This document shows, piece by piece, positions 10,487 to 21,605 of a DNA stretch of 64,000 bases (its first letter is position 1; every line of letters starts with the position of its first letter). Source of the stretch: Ochromonas danica (lineage: Eukaryota > Sar > Chrysophyceae > Chromulinales > Chromulinaceae). Made by a program: the position numbers and the translations under genes. Location of the stretch: positions 186,001-250,000 of the forward strand of contig VKHL01000017.1 in NCBI GenBank assembly GCA_015146655.1, read 5' to 3'. The notes beneath the pieces are model-generated. The model saw only the letters and a program-made list of their open reading frames with translations. It ran no database searches and had not been told where the DNA came from.

Positions 10487-11078
10487 TACTTTAGCGTTAG
10501 TCTAGCCATACTGTAGCGTTAGTCTAGCAATACTTTAGCGTTAGTCTAGCCATACTGTAGCGTTAGTCTAGCCATACTGTAGCGTTAGTCTAGCCATACT
10601 GTAGCGTTAGTCTAGCAATACTGTAGCGTTAGTCTAGCCATACTGTAGCGTTAGTCTAGCCATACTGTAGCGTTAGTCTAGCCATACTTTAGCGTTAGTC
10701 TAGCAATACTTTAGCGTTAGTCTAGCCATACTGTAGCGTTAGTCTAGCCATACTGTAGCGTTAGTCTAGCCATACTGTAGCGTTAGTCTAGCAATACTGT
10801 AGCGTTAGTCTAGCCATACTGTAGCGTTAGTCTAGCCATACTGTAGCGTTAGTCTAGCCATACTTTAGCGTTAGTCTAGCAATACTTTAGCGTTAGTCTA
10901 GCCATACTGTAGCGTTAGTCTAGCCATACTGTAGCGTTAGTCTAGCCATACTGTAGCGTTAGTCTAGCAATACTGTAGCGTTAGTCTAGCCATACTTTAG
11001 CGTTAGTCTAGCAATACTGTAGCGTTAGTCTAGCAATACTGTAGCGTTAGTCTAGCAATACTGTGGCGTTAGTCTAGC
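10487..11078. repeat. 22-bp minisatellite, about 27 units, with 8-unit higher-order period
   Basis: Head-to-tail units of 22 bases share the core TAGCGTTAGTCTAGC and vary at two positions (TACTT/TACTG and GCCA/GCAA). Following the variants, units 3-10, 11-18 and the start of the next block carry the same order of types. That gives a higher-order repeat of eight units (176 bases), so the array grew by amplifying blocks. It starts one base after the stop of the PH-DnaJ gene, so it is probably transcribed as 3' UTR. An AATAAA motif lies at about 11174. There are no unique spacers, so it is not a CRISPR array. Confidence 0.97.
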
Positions 11079-11651
11079 TTTAGCTATTCATCATGATTTC
11101 CAGATTTTGTATATTTTGCGCACTTTAATTGTCTTTCCTCCATCCACCATCCAGTGCAGGTTTTGTTTAATATCAATAAAGTTACTGTAATTAATAAGAG
11201 TTTGTGTAGCAGTGGTGGGTGGTGAGTTTCGCTCATGGCGGGTGTGACACGTTGGACAGATCAGATCAGATCAGATCAAGCTCCACAATAAGGCTCAAGC
11301 TTCTGTTCCATTCGTGATCACTTCGCCGTGATACGAAGACTCTCCTTGCAACCTATTGAGAGTCTTTATGCAGCAGATTGCTTTCCGACTGTATAGTGAA
11401 TTGCGCGGCGAAAGAGACCTTGACAGCCGTGGAGGAGCTCTTAGTCTGCATCATAATTTACTACTACTACTAGTACTACTACTACTACTACTACTACTAT
11501 AGCATAGTATAGTACTAATAGTAACTTGTAGTATATGGTATGGTGTAGATTCTTATTAAGTTAATGTTACCATCTACTACTATACTATACTACTACTACT
11601 ACTACTACTATAGTATAGTATACAAGTAGTGTAGTATAGTATAATATAGCA
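11079..11651. repeat. Shared 3' flank with TAC-rich repeats
   Basis: Convergent 3' region between the PH-DnaJ gene and condensin CND1. It holds a likely poly(A) signal for the former (AATAAA near 11174), a GATCA microsatellite at about 11257-11280, and two blocks of imperfect TAC/GTA triplets (about 11459-11505 and 11585-11640). These blocks contain TATAGTATAG palindromes and can fold back on each other. Bases 11150-11235 are also related to the reverse complement of about 25455-25540. No gene is seen. Confidence 0.7.
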
Positions 11652-14600
11652 TTAAAGGTCAGCCTCTGCCTCTTCATCGTCTTGGTAAGACTTCACTGGA
11701 GGACCTCTACCTTTCTTCCTCTCACCCTTGTTACCACTCCCATTAGAGATCTTCAACTTCCTCTGCATCGCACTGGACACACTCTCCTCCTCCTCCTGCT
11801 GCTCCTCCTCCTCCTCTGTGTCACTGCTGCTAGTCTCCTCCTCAGAGCTGCTCTCCTCTCTCACTATCACCTTCTTCTTCTTCGTAGTGGTGGTAGTCGT
11901 TGTCTTCGTCTTCTCTAGGCGAGCACTGCTCTTCTTCTTTGGCGCTTTCTTCGTCTGAGCAGCAGGTAGCTCTCCTCCTCCTCCTCCTGCTGCTTCATCA
12001 GGTAGTTCGTCTCCTTCTTCTCCTCCTCCTCCTCCTCCTCCAGTCTGTGCAGCATGTAGCGCTCTCTCAACCTCAGCGATGAGCGCCTTGGTGGAGGCAG
12101 GCAATGAGGCGTTACCCTTCCCACCCCCTCCTCCTCCTCCTGCTGCATCGTTACCTTCCTCCTCTCCTCCTCCTCCTGCTCCTCCTCCATGCTGTGCCGC
12201 ACCTGTTCGTCTAGCACGAGACAGCAAGACCTCGAAGCACCGCACCACTTCTTCATCTTGTTGTAGCACAGGTCTGAGCGACTTGATGGCCTCGAGCAGT
12301 CGCTTGAGCCCTTTCTCCGAGACGACTAGCTCGGACAGGCAGAAGGCGAGGCAGCGCTGGGCACGGCTACCCTCCGCGGCCAGCAGACGAAGCAGCAGGC
12401 GGTCTAGCAGCTGGTCAGCTTGCTTGTCCTTCTGCACGAAAGACAACAAGAAGTGCATGACGTATTGGAAGTCCTTCGTGGACAACTCCCTCCCTGAGGA
12501 GGAGGAGGAGGTGGTGGTGGTGGAGGTGGAGGTGGAGGAGAGGCGAGAGATGATGTCTCCTAAGAGGTTATAGACTGGATTGTGCGATCTCTCGGAGAGT
12601 TTCAAGAAGAACAGCTTGGCCATGTTGGCGATGCTCTGCTTGTCGTCCAGCAGAGACAAGGCGACCTGGTAGACCTGGTTCTTCACTTTGATCATGTCGT
12701 TCAGCACCAAGTGAGTCACCACCAGCAGAGCGTTGTAGCGCACGATCTCCTCGTCATCGCGCAGTTTGGCGTAGAGGCGGTCAGTCCACGGCTCGAGCGC
12801 GTTGGGGAAGCGGAAGGCCAAGTCTCCCAAGGCCACGAGAATTGTCGTGCGGTGCGACAGGCACGGGTCGCTCTCCAAGACGGTGAAGGCCAAGGCCAGC
12901 AGCTGCTCGCACACCAGCGAGGACACGGTCATGTACCTGCACACTGTCATCACAGTGGCCGAGCGCAGCGCCGGGTTAGTGAAAGTGTAGCAGTCGTCGT
13001 TGGCGAGGATGAACTGCAGAAGAGGTAGGAAGGCACCGAGCAGATTGGAGAGGAGGAGGTCTTCCTCGATCAGTTGATTCACCTGGCGATCGTGTTCTGC
13101 CTCTAACGCTGCGGCTTGACCCATTTGCTCTTCGAAGTCTTCCACTGTACCTCCTCCTCCTCCTCCACCACCACCACCTTTCTTCTTCTTCTTCTTCGTG
13201 GTAGCATCTCCTTCATGGTCATCTTGATGGTCATTGTCATTGTCATTGTGTTGGTTGGCTTGTTTCTTCTTCTCCGTGGCCTTGACGGCGTCTGAGAGGC
13301 TCTCGACTAGCACGACGAGGTGCACAGCGGTCTGCCCCAGCAGGAACACGAAGCCAGCGAGGGGGTAGGCGTACACCTCCTCGTGCGCTGCCAAGGAGGC
13401 GTAGAGGTGGTGCAGGATGGAGGCCAGCACCTCCTCGGGGGTGGGGTGTAGCAGGAAGACCGCGTGCACAGCCTCCTCGGCGGCTCCGAACCAATCGGGA
13501 TTGTTGTCGTGGTTGTTGTGGAGGTCTTGCCGCAGATTCTCTTCGATGAGTAGGCGCAGGAGGTGTGGCATGCAGAGCTCTAACAGCTCCTCTCCTCCTC
13601 CTCCACCTCCTGCTCCCTTCACCTTGGACGGTACCTTCTTATTCGCCTTCTGAGTAGTTGGGGCGGTAGTAGTAGCAGCAGGAGGAGGAGGGGCAGAGAC
13701 TGCCTTGTGGTAGCGCTGCACACAGAGGCATGCCATGCGAAGGGCGAGGTAGTCCCTCGACACGAACAACTCGTTGTGGAAGCCTAGCCGCACCAAAGAG
13801 ACCAGCAGATCGTGTGGGAAGTCAGGCAAGTAGCTGTCATTCAACAGCATGGAGATCGCCTGCAGACAAGCCGACACGTCACTACCTCCTCCTCCTCCTC
13901 CACCTCCTCCTCCTCCTACCACAGTCACTCCAGACTGCTGGCGTTGAGCAGAGAGAAGGGAGTACGACTGCTGGATATAGAGCAGCAAGGCTTGAATGGT
14001 CTCGATGACTACCTGCTGCCCACTGCTACCACTGCTACCACTAGCATCACTACCAAGAGGTAGTCTGAAGACTTCCCGCAGCAGTTGATCGAGAGAGACG
14101 AGGAAGGACTGCGAGGGAGACGAGCGGATCAACTGCAAGATGTTGTACGCCATCTCTGCACTAGACAGACGACTGCTACCCTCCCCACCTCCTCCTCCTC
14201 CATCACTGTGGCGGAGGTAGACGGTCTGGAAGGCGTGCACGACTTCTTGGCGCACTGCCGCCTCGCCATGCCAAACTAGCGCGAAGGTCTTGGCGAAGCA
14301 CTGCATGGCTCCTTCTACCCGGAAGTGCACCGCCTGGACGAGGAAGTGCAGACTCTCCACTACATCGGAGGTGATCTTGCTACCCAGCAAGGAGGTGATT
14401 CGAGGTAGTGCCGCGGCTAGCGCGGAGGCGAAGGAGGAGGCTGCTAGCACATATTCCTGCTTAGCTCGAAGCTCGATGAGCACAGAGTCTTCTCGCAGAT
14501 AGGCTGCTACCTCTCCCTCCTCCTCCACCTCCTCCACCTCCTGCTCTGCCATATCCTCCTCCTCCTCCTGCTCCCCCTCCTCCTCTGCCACAGGGACTGA

Positions 14601-16241
14601 CAGCAGCAGCTCTTCTCCCTCCTCTGCCTTCTGCTTCAGCTCTTCTTCTCTCGCTTGAATGAGTCGTGCTACCTCTTCTCTCTGTCTCTCAAAGAAGGCT
14701 AACGGCAGGTGGCCAGCGAAGGGGTTAGTCTCTACCACTCGCCCCAACAGCAGCAGTGCTTGTCTGCGCACCAAATGGTTGCGATCTCTCAGGCGATCTA
14801 CCGCGACCTCCGCCACCGCCACTACCCTCCGCACAGGTAGCGCCTCGTTGTCGATGAGGAGGTGCCAGGCCTTGAGAGAGGTAGCGCGAGTGTAGGGACT
14901 GCTATCTCTCCCTCGAGACAGCAGCAGATCTAGCAGACGATCTCTCAGATCCACCAGATGCTGCTGTACTTGCTCTCCCTCTGTAGTAGCAGGAGGAGGA
15001 GGAGCAGTAGGAGGAGGAGGAGGAGGTAGTGGTAGCAGCTGGCGGTGAGCGAAGAGGACTAGCGAGGCCATGGCCTGCAGCATAGCCGAGCGAATCTGAT
15101 GCACAGGGCAGTCCACCAGTCGCAGTACCATGGGTAGCAGCTGGCAGAGACTGTGCGGTGCAGTCCTAGCCAGTGCTTCAATGAAGAGTGCGAGGTGTCT
15201 AGCCGGCTGAGCGGTTAGCATCGCCAGCTTGACCTCTGCTACCTCTCTCAACACCTCCGAGCACAGCGTCACACTCTCTCTGCACATCTCCGCCAAGGGG
15301 GTGGCGAGGTGTTCACAGCGTAGCAAGGCATCAAGCAGAGCGGTAGTGAAGGACAGGTAGGCCCCTCCTCCTCCTCTGCTGGGGAAGAAGGCCAAGGTCT
15401 TCACGATGACCTCTTGGCTCAATTGCCGCACTTGTTGGTCTGGGCGGTCCTCTAAGAGAGACAGACAATACCTCCAGATAGACTGAGTGAAGGTCTCCTC
15501 CACGATACCCATAGGCCACAGACTAGACAAGGAGGAGGAGGAGGAGGAGGGGAGCAGCAGGAGGAGGTCCTTCAAGGCCTGTAAGCACTTCCTGCGCCAC
15601 ATAGAGAGGTCAAACTCTTCTCCTCCTCCCTCCTCACTAGCCTTGGCCTTTCGCTTGCCCGCCTTTGCCTTGGACACAGTGGCAGAGGTAGTGGAGGAGG
15701 AGGAGGAGGAGGACTCGGCCTTGTGGCAGAGGCAGAGGAAGTAGAAGGAGATCTTCTTGGCGGAGGTCTTCTGCGAGGCCTCGAGAGGCTCTGCGAGCTT
15801 GTCTACCGCTAGCGCTTGTCTCACTGCCAGCACAGCGTGTAGCAGGAAGAGAGCCAGAGAGGTCTTGACAGAGTCGCTGAGGGCGGAGAAGTCTCTCAAG
15901 AGAGAGAACAGGCAGTCGTTCAGCTCTCCTTGAAGGAGGCGATCCTCTCGCAGAAGATCTAACTCACTCCACTCTAGAGACATAGGAGAGAGATGAGGAG
16001 GAGGAGGAGGAGGAGGAGGAGGAGCTGACCTTCCAGCTTGGCCACGAGGTCGTCATCAGATTTTCCTTCGCAGTAGTTCACGTGATTCAGACAGAAGCTG
16101 TTCACAACAAGTGAGGGTCATGTTAGGAGAGACAGAGAGTAGTCTAGGGCGAGTCACAGTCACTCACTGGTAGCGATCGTCTTCTGTCTCGACCAAATCC
16201 TCGAGGCGCGGAGGGATTTTGAGATTCTCCGAAGTGGTCAT
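11652..16241 (-). CDS. Condensin complex subunit 1 (CND1/NCAP-D2)
   Basis: Three exons: a short first exon beginning MTTSENLKIPPRLEDLVE at 16241, a second giving HFCLNHVNYCEGKSDDDL, and a long third exon from about 15979 to the stop at 11652. Together they encode roughly 1,490 residues, usual for the family. Identification rests on HEAT-repeat blocks and the very conserved Cnd1 C-terminal core: 'TNPALRSATVMTVCRYM', 'LGDLAFRFPNALEPWTD', 'LYAKLRDDEEIVRYNALLVVTHL', 'IANMAKLFFLKLSERSHNPVYNLL'. The protein is the HEAT subunit of condensin I, which compacts mitotic chromosomes. The core is punctuated by poly-Gly, poly-Glu and poly-Ser runs made by GGA/GAG/TCC triplets, plus a Lys/Gly-rich insert near 13150-13190. 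The basic-acidic tail resembles a nuclear-localisation region. Confidence 0.92.
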
Positions 16242-16852
16242 GACAGACAATTAACTCAACACAATTCAATTGTTTTCTGTGGACTACTAGCAGTGGATGA
16301 TGTATTGTCTCTTCTCTCTCCTAGCAGCAATGAGGTCATCAATTGCAATAGTCTAGCTATTACAGTAGATTGTCCAGCTAATTGCAGCAATTCAATTCAA
16401 TTCAATTCAATTCGAACAGACAACAGACAGACAGAGAGACAACGGTCACACAGCAAGCGGTGTTCATCTTAACTTAAACCAACCTTAACTTAACTCAACT
16501 TAACTTAACTAGTACCAGTTTTGCAGCTTGTTTTCGGTCAAAAACTCGTTTTTCGTTCTTTTGCTCCATTGCAGCTAATTTCGGGCTATAGCAACTGTGT
16601 TGTTGTTGTTGTTGTTGTTGTGTCATGATGGTTCATTCCTTTTTTTGAGACCTTTTATGTACTAGAGCTGCTTTGCAATCAACAACCAGTACATGATATC
16701 AAATGAGATCTCTCTCCACTGTCAAACAACCATCTTCATTGTCATCTTCCTAGTCTATTGTTATTACTAGAGGCAAGCAAAGACCGCCCTGTGACTATTG
16801 TTTTTTGTTACAGTTTAATGGTCTGACTCTCACTCACATCATTGCTGATGAA
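16242..16852. other. Intergenic region with short repeats
   Basis: It holds the promoter of condensin CND1 and the 3' flank of eS6. Visible content: AATTC pentamers (about 16388-16413), CTTAA-rich direct repeats (16470-16510) and a GTT run (about 16600-16620). No open frame with coding character was found. Confidence 0.6.
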
Positions 16853-17812
16853 TTAGGCAGTCTCCGTGGTGGTGGCCTTTCTGGAGGAGCGGCGCTTGGA
16901 GATCTCGCTCTTTCTGGCAGCCTTGTTCTCGTTGATGCGCTGCTGGAGGAGAGCGCTGTAGGCAGCAGCATCAGCCTTGCTCTTCTGCAAAGCAGCGACC
17001 TGCTTCTGGATGCGTTGTCTCTTTCTGCGGAGAGTGACGGGAGTGACAAGGCGCTGGATGTTGGGGCGCTTGGTGTCCTTCTTGCCGTTCTTCTTCTCGA
17101 CCTGGCGAGAGATGACATACTTGCGGATATCATCAGTCTTGGTGAGGTTGAAGAGCTTGCGGATCTTGGAGGCACGCTTGGGGCCGAGGCGCTTAGGCAC
17201 GGAGGAGTCGGTGATACCCTCGATCTCGTTGTCGCCCTTCTTCACGATGACGAGGTTGAGCACAGACAGATCGGGGCCGACGATGCAGCCGCGGACAGAC
17301 TTGCGCTTTCTCTCACCAGTGCGGCGAGCGCGGTAGCAGGAGAGGCCGTCCTTGAGGAGGAGGCGCACGCGGGTGTTGGTGAGCACACCTTGCTTCATGG
17401 GGAAGCCCTGCTTGTCGTTACCGCCAGTGATCTTGAAGATCTAAAGCCACACAGAATAGAGCATTAGTGATGGCGAAGGCTGTCAGCAGAGGCAGCGGGA
17501 GGTCTTACGTAGCCAGCGAACTCCTCGCCGAGGTCCTCGCCAGAGACTTCCTGAGAGATGCGCTTGTCATAGAGAGTGCGCCTGCATGCAAGAGGTCAGC
17601 AGGTCTCTTACAAGGAGACTAGAGGGGTGGAAGCACTTACAGCTTGACCTCAGAGTCAATGTCGATGAACTTCTGTTGACCAGTTGTGGGATATGCGATA
17701 TTAAGCTAAAGTCATCATTCCAAACCGCGAAAAAAGAGAGTCAGCATCAAGAGTCCGCTAGGGAAGTAGAACAAGAGTGAGAAATCATCAATTTATTCCT
17801 TCCTACCTTCAT
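16853..17812 (-). CDS. RPS6: 40S ribosomal protein eS6
   Basis: Four exons. The first is only six bases (ATGAAG, 17807-17812). It splices to give [20 protein letters not shown], the invariant eS6 N-terminus. Later exons give [21 protein letters not shown], then [21 protein letters not shown], and the final exon runs through [20 protein letters not shown] and the basic C-terminal helix. This is a component of the small ribosomal subunit. The serine-containing tail ([14 protein letters not shown]) is compatible with the phosphorylated tail known in eukaryotes, though short. Length is about 240 residues, as expected. It diverges from the HEAT-like gene over about 210 bases containing a GCGAT pentamer run at about 17851-17885. 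Confidence 0.96.
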
Positions 17813-18023
17813 GCTTGGATAGAAGCCGAGTGAGCAGCCAGTGAGTGATGAGCAGGCAGGCGATGCGATGCGATGCGATGCGATGGATGGCGCGCCACAC
17901 ATTCGATCCGAAGCGACTTTCGCCAAAGTCGACTTTGAACCACCCACCTCTTAACTTCCCCCTCGCTGCCCCACGCACAACAGTACTTTGTCACACTTCA
18001 CACTCGGAGCAGTCCAGTTAGAA

Positions 18024-20380
18024 ATGGAGAAATTGCGTCATTTGATCCCACAAGAGGTGAAAGGCAGTAAACTTGAGATAGCTGTGGACCAGTTGGAGTC
18101 TTGTTTGGATGGTGGAGGAGGAGGAGGAGGAGACTCAGAGGTCAAGGAGTCTCTGCAGCGGCTAGTCTCTCAGCTGGACTGCCTGGCCGTGGCTGTTAGC
18201 ATTCAGCAGAGAGACCTGCAAGAGATCGCGCTTCTCCTCTGCACACTTGCTACAGAGCTAGCCTCCCATAGTGGAGGAGGAGGAGGAGGAGTTGAGTCCG
18301 AGCACCTCCTCGTGTCTCTGCTGGAAATGGTCAGCAAGCTGCTGGCAGTCTCTTGGCAGACACTCGAGGCTGTGCTTCTCTCAGCCTGCAGCTCAGAGGA
18401 GCAGCAGGAGGAGGAGGAGGAGGGACCTGGCTGTGAGGAGGTCTGCTTGGCTCTGCTGGCAGTCTCTCTGCTGTGTGGCACTCGATGGCTTCACTCTGCT
18501 GTCACTACTAGTGCTACATGTAGTGTTGGTGTTACTGCTAGTGTTAGTGCTGCTGGTGTTGTCTCAGAGGAGAAGGGGAAGGGGAACGAGTGGAGGAGGA
18601 AGGTGACGCTTCGACTGCGCGAGCATCGCCTTCTCGCAGGTCTCTTCGCTCTGTCCATGGCTCTGCATGTGTGGCCCAGTGAAGACTGTCTTCATGTGCG
18701 GACAGTCTCAGCGCAGCGCCTTCTGCAGCCCAACAGACACGAGCAGCTAGCCCTCCTCCTCCACCGCCGCCGCCATCAACACCTGCAGGGGCAGAAGAGA
18801 GAGATCGACCCAGATTGTGCTTCACTTCCTAATGCCTGGTGGGTTCTACCCGCTGCCTGTCTAGCTCCCTCCTCCTCCTCCTCCTCCTCCTCCCTCTTCT
18901 CCTCCTCGCCCAGCAGCTACGAGCAGTCCATGCATCAGGCCATGGAGGCGTTGCTGCTGCTCGTCGAGCCCGAGAATGATAAGGTCTGGAGGCAGAACCT
19001 CCATAGTCTGGCAGTGGTGGAGCTGGCCAAGTGGTGGGACAAATGCACTCAGCGCTTGTCCTCCTCCTCCTCCTCCTCCTCCTCCTCCTCTGCACTGTCT
19101 CTGCGCTTCAATCGCTACTGTGCACTAGCCGTACTAACACAACTGAAGCGCAACTATAGCGCAGTAACGAGTCTGCAGGCCACGGTCTGGACTTGTTTGG
19201 TGCCCATGGCCATGCAGCTCATCGACCAACACACTGCTGACGGCCAACTGCTGGGCCTGCAGCTGCTCTACGCCCTCACCTTGCAGTCGTCCTCTTCCAC
19301 TATTGAGGGAATGCTAGCTTGGATTGGACCCAAGCTGCTGGCTTCTCATCGGTTAGTCTGTCATCTCTCACTATACACCAGCTGTACACATACCATATAT
19401 ACACTACTACAGTATATACACACTATACACTATACTGTGTATACACTATACAGTGTATACACACATACATACACTATACACACACGATACACTGTACACT
19501 GTACTCTATACACTACTATATATACACTATAAACTATACATACACTATACACACTATACAAACTCACAATGTCAAGTGATCTGATGACTTCTTGTTGTAA
19601 TTGTGATGCTATTGTAGAGTGTACGAACATCCCTTGGCTATTGTATTGTCATCGCGGTTATTGCAGACATGGGGCAGTCTGAGTGGTGGACAACATGTTG
19701 CAGTGGTAGTGCTACTGCAGAGACTTTTGTCTGAGGAGATCAGGTGATCATGGCCATTAGACTACCTCGACACTACCTCTTCTGATCAACGTCATGTGCT
19801 GGGTGATAGTGAGCTGCTCAAGGAGTTCAACACTTCTCGTGCATGGGTTAGGCTGACTCTTCTTTCGGTGAGAATGATAACAAGAGAGAGACACACACAC
19901 ACACTAGATAACAACGATGAACTAATGTGATGTGATCGAATGTGATGACAGATGCCGTTATCTTGGATGGAAGACGAGGCATTGGCATGTCACTTACAAG
20001 GTCTAATTGATGTTGTCATACACGCCTTGAACCTTCACCATCTGCCCTGCCAGCGGGTAGCCTTGAGGTCTCTCCACCTCCTCCTGCTCCGCGCTGCAGA
20101 GAAGATTCACTATCGCGGAATGGAGATATGCACGGAGCTGTTCCGCACTTTTGCCTTTGCAGAGCGAATAGTCAGTCCGCAGCCGCTGTGCAAGGTGGTG
20201 GACACCTCCTTGGGTAGCGCTGACCAAGCCAAAGAGGTGCAAGCAGCCATCAGAACGTGCTGGCAGCTGCTGGACCCTGTGGCTGGGGAATGGGAGAAAC
20301 ACATCTCGTTAGGTCTAGAGCGCAAGGATGCCAAGTTTCTGCTCAACTGCCTCACACTAATGCGGACACAAGACAGCTAG
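18024..20380 (+). CDS. HEAT-like helical protein, possibly TTI2-like
   Basis: Four exons (18024-19351, 19618-19743, 19810-19867, 19952-20380) sum to 1,941 bases, an uninterrupted 646-residue frame. The ATG begins MEKLRHLIPQEVKG. The protein is almost wholly alpha-helical with Leu-rich repeats of HEAT character. The phrase LIDQHTADGQLLGLQLLYAL followed by LSSRLLQTWG and a cysteine-tryptophan helix near the end (IRTCWQLLDP) recalls TELO2-interacting protein 2 of the TTT complex, which matures PI3K-like kinases. I cannot confirm this by eye. Poly-Gly, poly-Glu and poly-Ser runs come from GGA/GAG/TCC triplets. Intron 1 carries a TATACAC microsatellite. Part of its 3' end is duplicated just downstream. 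Confidence 0.6.
19370..19560. repeat. TATACAC/TACACTA microsatellite in intron 1
   Basis: Imperfect alternating purine-pyrimidine repeat (ACTATACAC and variants) filling most of the first intron of the HEAT-like gene. The open frames that cross it are artefacts of the repeat. Confidence 0.9.
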
Positions 20381-20600
20381 CCTATACAATACCTTATACT
20401 ATATACACTATAGCTGGTGTATAGTATAAGGATATTGTATATAGCATAGTAGGCTAGTACCAAATGGTAACAGTGACATAAGACAGCTAGCCTATACAAT
20501 ACCTTATACTACTAGTATATGGTATACTTGCTATATCTAGTATATAGCTAATATAGCTATAGTATATTGTATATAGGCAAGTAGGCTAGTAGCAACTACT
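20367..20600. repeat. Duplicated gene end with two large inverted repeats
   Basis: The segment 20367-20401, containing the last codons and TAG stop of the HEAT-like gene, is repeated almost exactly at 20477-20511 (offset 110). Each copy starts an inverted repeat. The arm CTAGCCTATACAATACC pairs with a downstream arm of the type GGATATTGTATATAGC...AGGCTAG (first at about 20423-20457, second at about 20540-20590). The transcript end could form strong hairpins. The rest, up to the cupin gene stop at 20781, is AT-rich without a gene. Confidence 0.85.
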
Positions 20601-20780
20601 GTAGACGAGACGAGACTAGTGTTCTAGTAGATACTAATCTACTGTAATTTAGTAATCTGCTAGAACTAGTCTACAGTCTGTAATGAAATCATCCATTAGA
20701 TCCTTTAGATTTCGTTTTTGTAATCGATCACCACCACCTTTACAATCTACCGTAACCCTTCACTACTCATATACCTTATC

Positions 20781-21470
20781 TTATAGATGACATGTCGGCT
20801 TGGCTCCCTCAGCAGTCTGAGCCAGCAAGTCGTCGAACTGCTGGGGAAGGCCTGACAGAGGAATGTCTGCATGTCGTCCCGACCACAAGCAGAGGAGTAA
20901 GGCACCTTCTTCCCTCGTGAAGGAGATGTGCACAGAGCCCACTTCGTTGACGAGCACCTGGCCGGCCGCCACGTGGCGGTGCAGGAAGTGTTCCTTGCTG
21001 CGGTCACTTAGAGGAGGTCCCGCCACCTCTCCTGGGGGCATGAGGCAGGCATCCAGGGGGCCATCCTTCATGCGAAACTCGTGGATCACCCCGTGGACCA
21101 CATAGACCACTTCTATGTTGGGGTGTGCGTGCAGGCGGAAGGAGCGGCTGGGCGGGATGTCCATGAGGTCCCAGCGCAGCCCTCGGCCATTGCTCTTGCC
21201 CGTCTTCACCACCTCCTCCAGCATGGACTGGAAGAGAGTGGAGGAGTTCAAGTAGTTCAAGGCTGTGTCGTGCAGGAGAGTGTGGATGGCGGGGCAGGAG
21301 GAGGAAGGGAAGGAGGGCACCTGGGAGGTGAGGAGGTCCAGTCCCTTCCACCCTGGGAAGGTCTCTGTCGCCGCATCTGTCACGTCAAACTCTCTATACT
21401 CGCCCAGTAGTCGCACGTTCACTGCCGATGACGTCCATCCAAACCCTGGTCTGCTCCACTCTTCTTCCAT
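20781..21470 (-). CDS. Cupin-fold protein
   Basis: Single exon, 229 residues, ATG start. A cupin motif 1 is visible at residues 112-125 with the metal ligands His114, His116 and Glu120 (RLHAHPNIEVVYVVHGV). Motif 2 carries His181 (VLVNEVGSVHISFT). Two ligand histidines, a glutamate and a later histidine form the usual mononuclear metal site, so a dioxygenase or related activity is plausible. The substrate cannot be deduced. The roughly 90 residues before the barrel do not match a domain I know. It shares a 135-base divergent promoter with the following plus-strand gene. Confidence 0.75.
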   Translation of the reverse strand: MEEEWSRPGFGWTSSAVNVRLLGEYREFDVTDAATETFPGWKGLDLLTSQVPSFPSSSCPAIHTLLHDTALNYLNSSTLFQSMLEEVVKTGKSNGRGLRWDLMDIPPSRSFRLHAHPNIEVVYVVHGVIHEFRMKDGPLDACLMPPGEVAGPPLSDRSKEHFLHRHVAAGQVLVNEVGSVHISFTREEGALLLCLWSGRHADIPLSGLPQQFDDLLAQTAEGAKPTCHL

Positions 21471-21605
21471 CTTTTCACTTAACTCTGATGATGAAGTGCG
21501 GTGTGAGGTATCATCTTAAGTTAAAGTCTAGAGTGCCAGATCTGGCTGGGTAGCTGGAGACTGGCCTGCCTCTGTGTTGGTCGACTGCTGGAAAGAGAAG
21601 AGAAG

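Noticed and set aside
10487-11078. CRISPR-like regular array
   Set aside because: Units are contiguous 22-mers without unique spacers, in a eukaryotic 3' UTR; it is a minisatellite.
11682-12573. Plus-strand frames across the condensin 3' half
   Set aside because: Poly-Leu, poly-Ser and poly-Pro readings of the CTC/GAG runs on the opposite strand of a clear gene.
18024-20380. Firm naming as TTI2
   Set aside because: The resemblance rests on a few helical phrases; without a profile search the name would be over-claimed.
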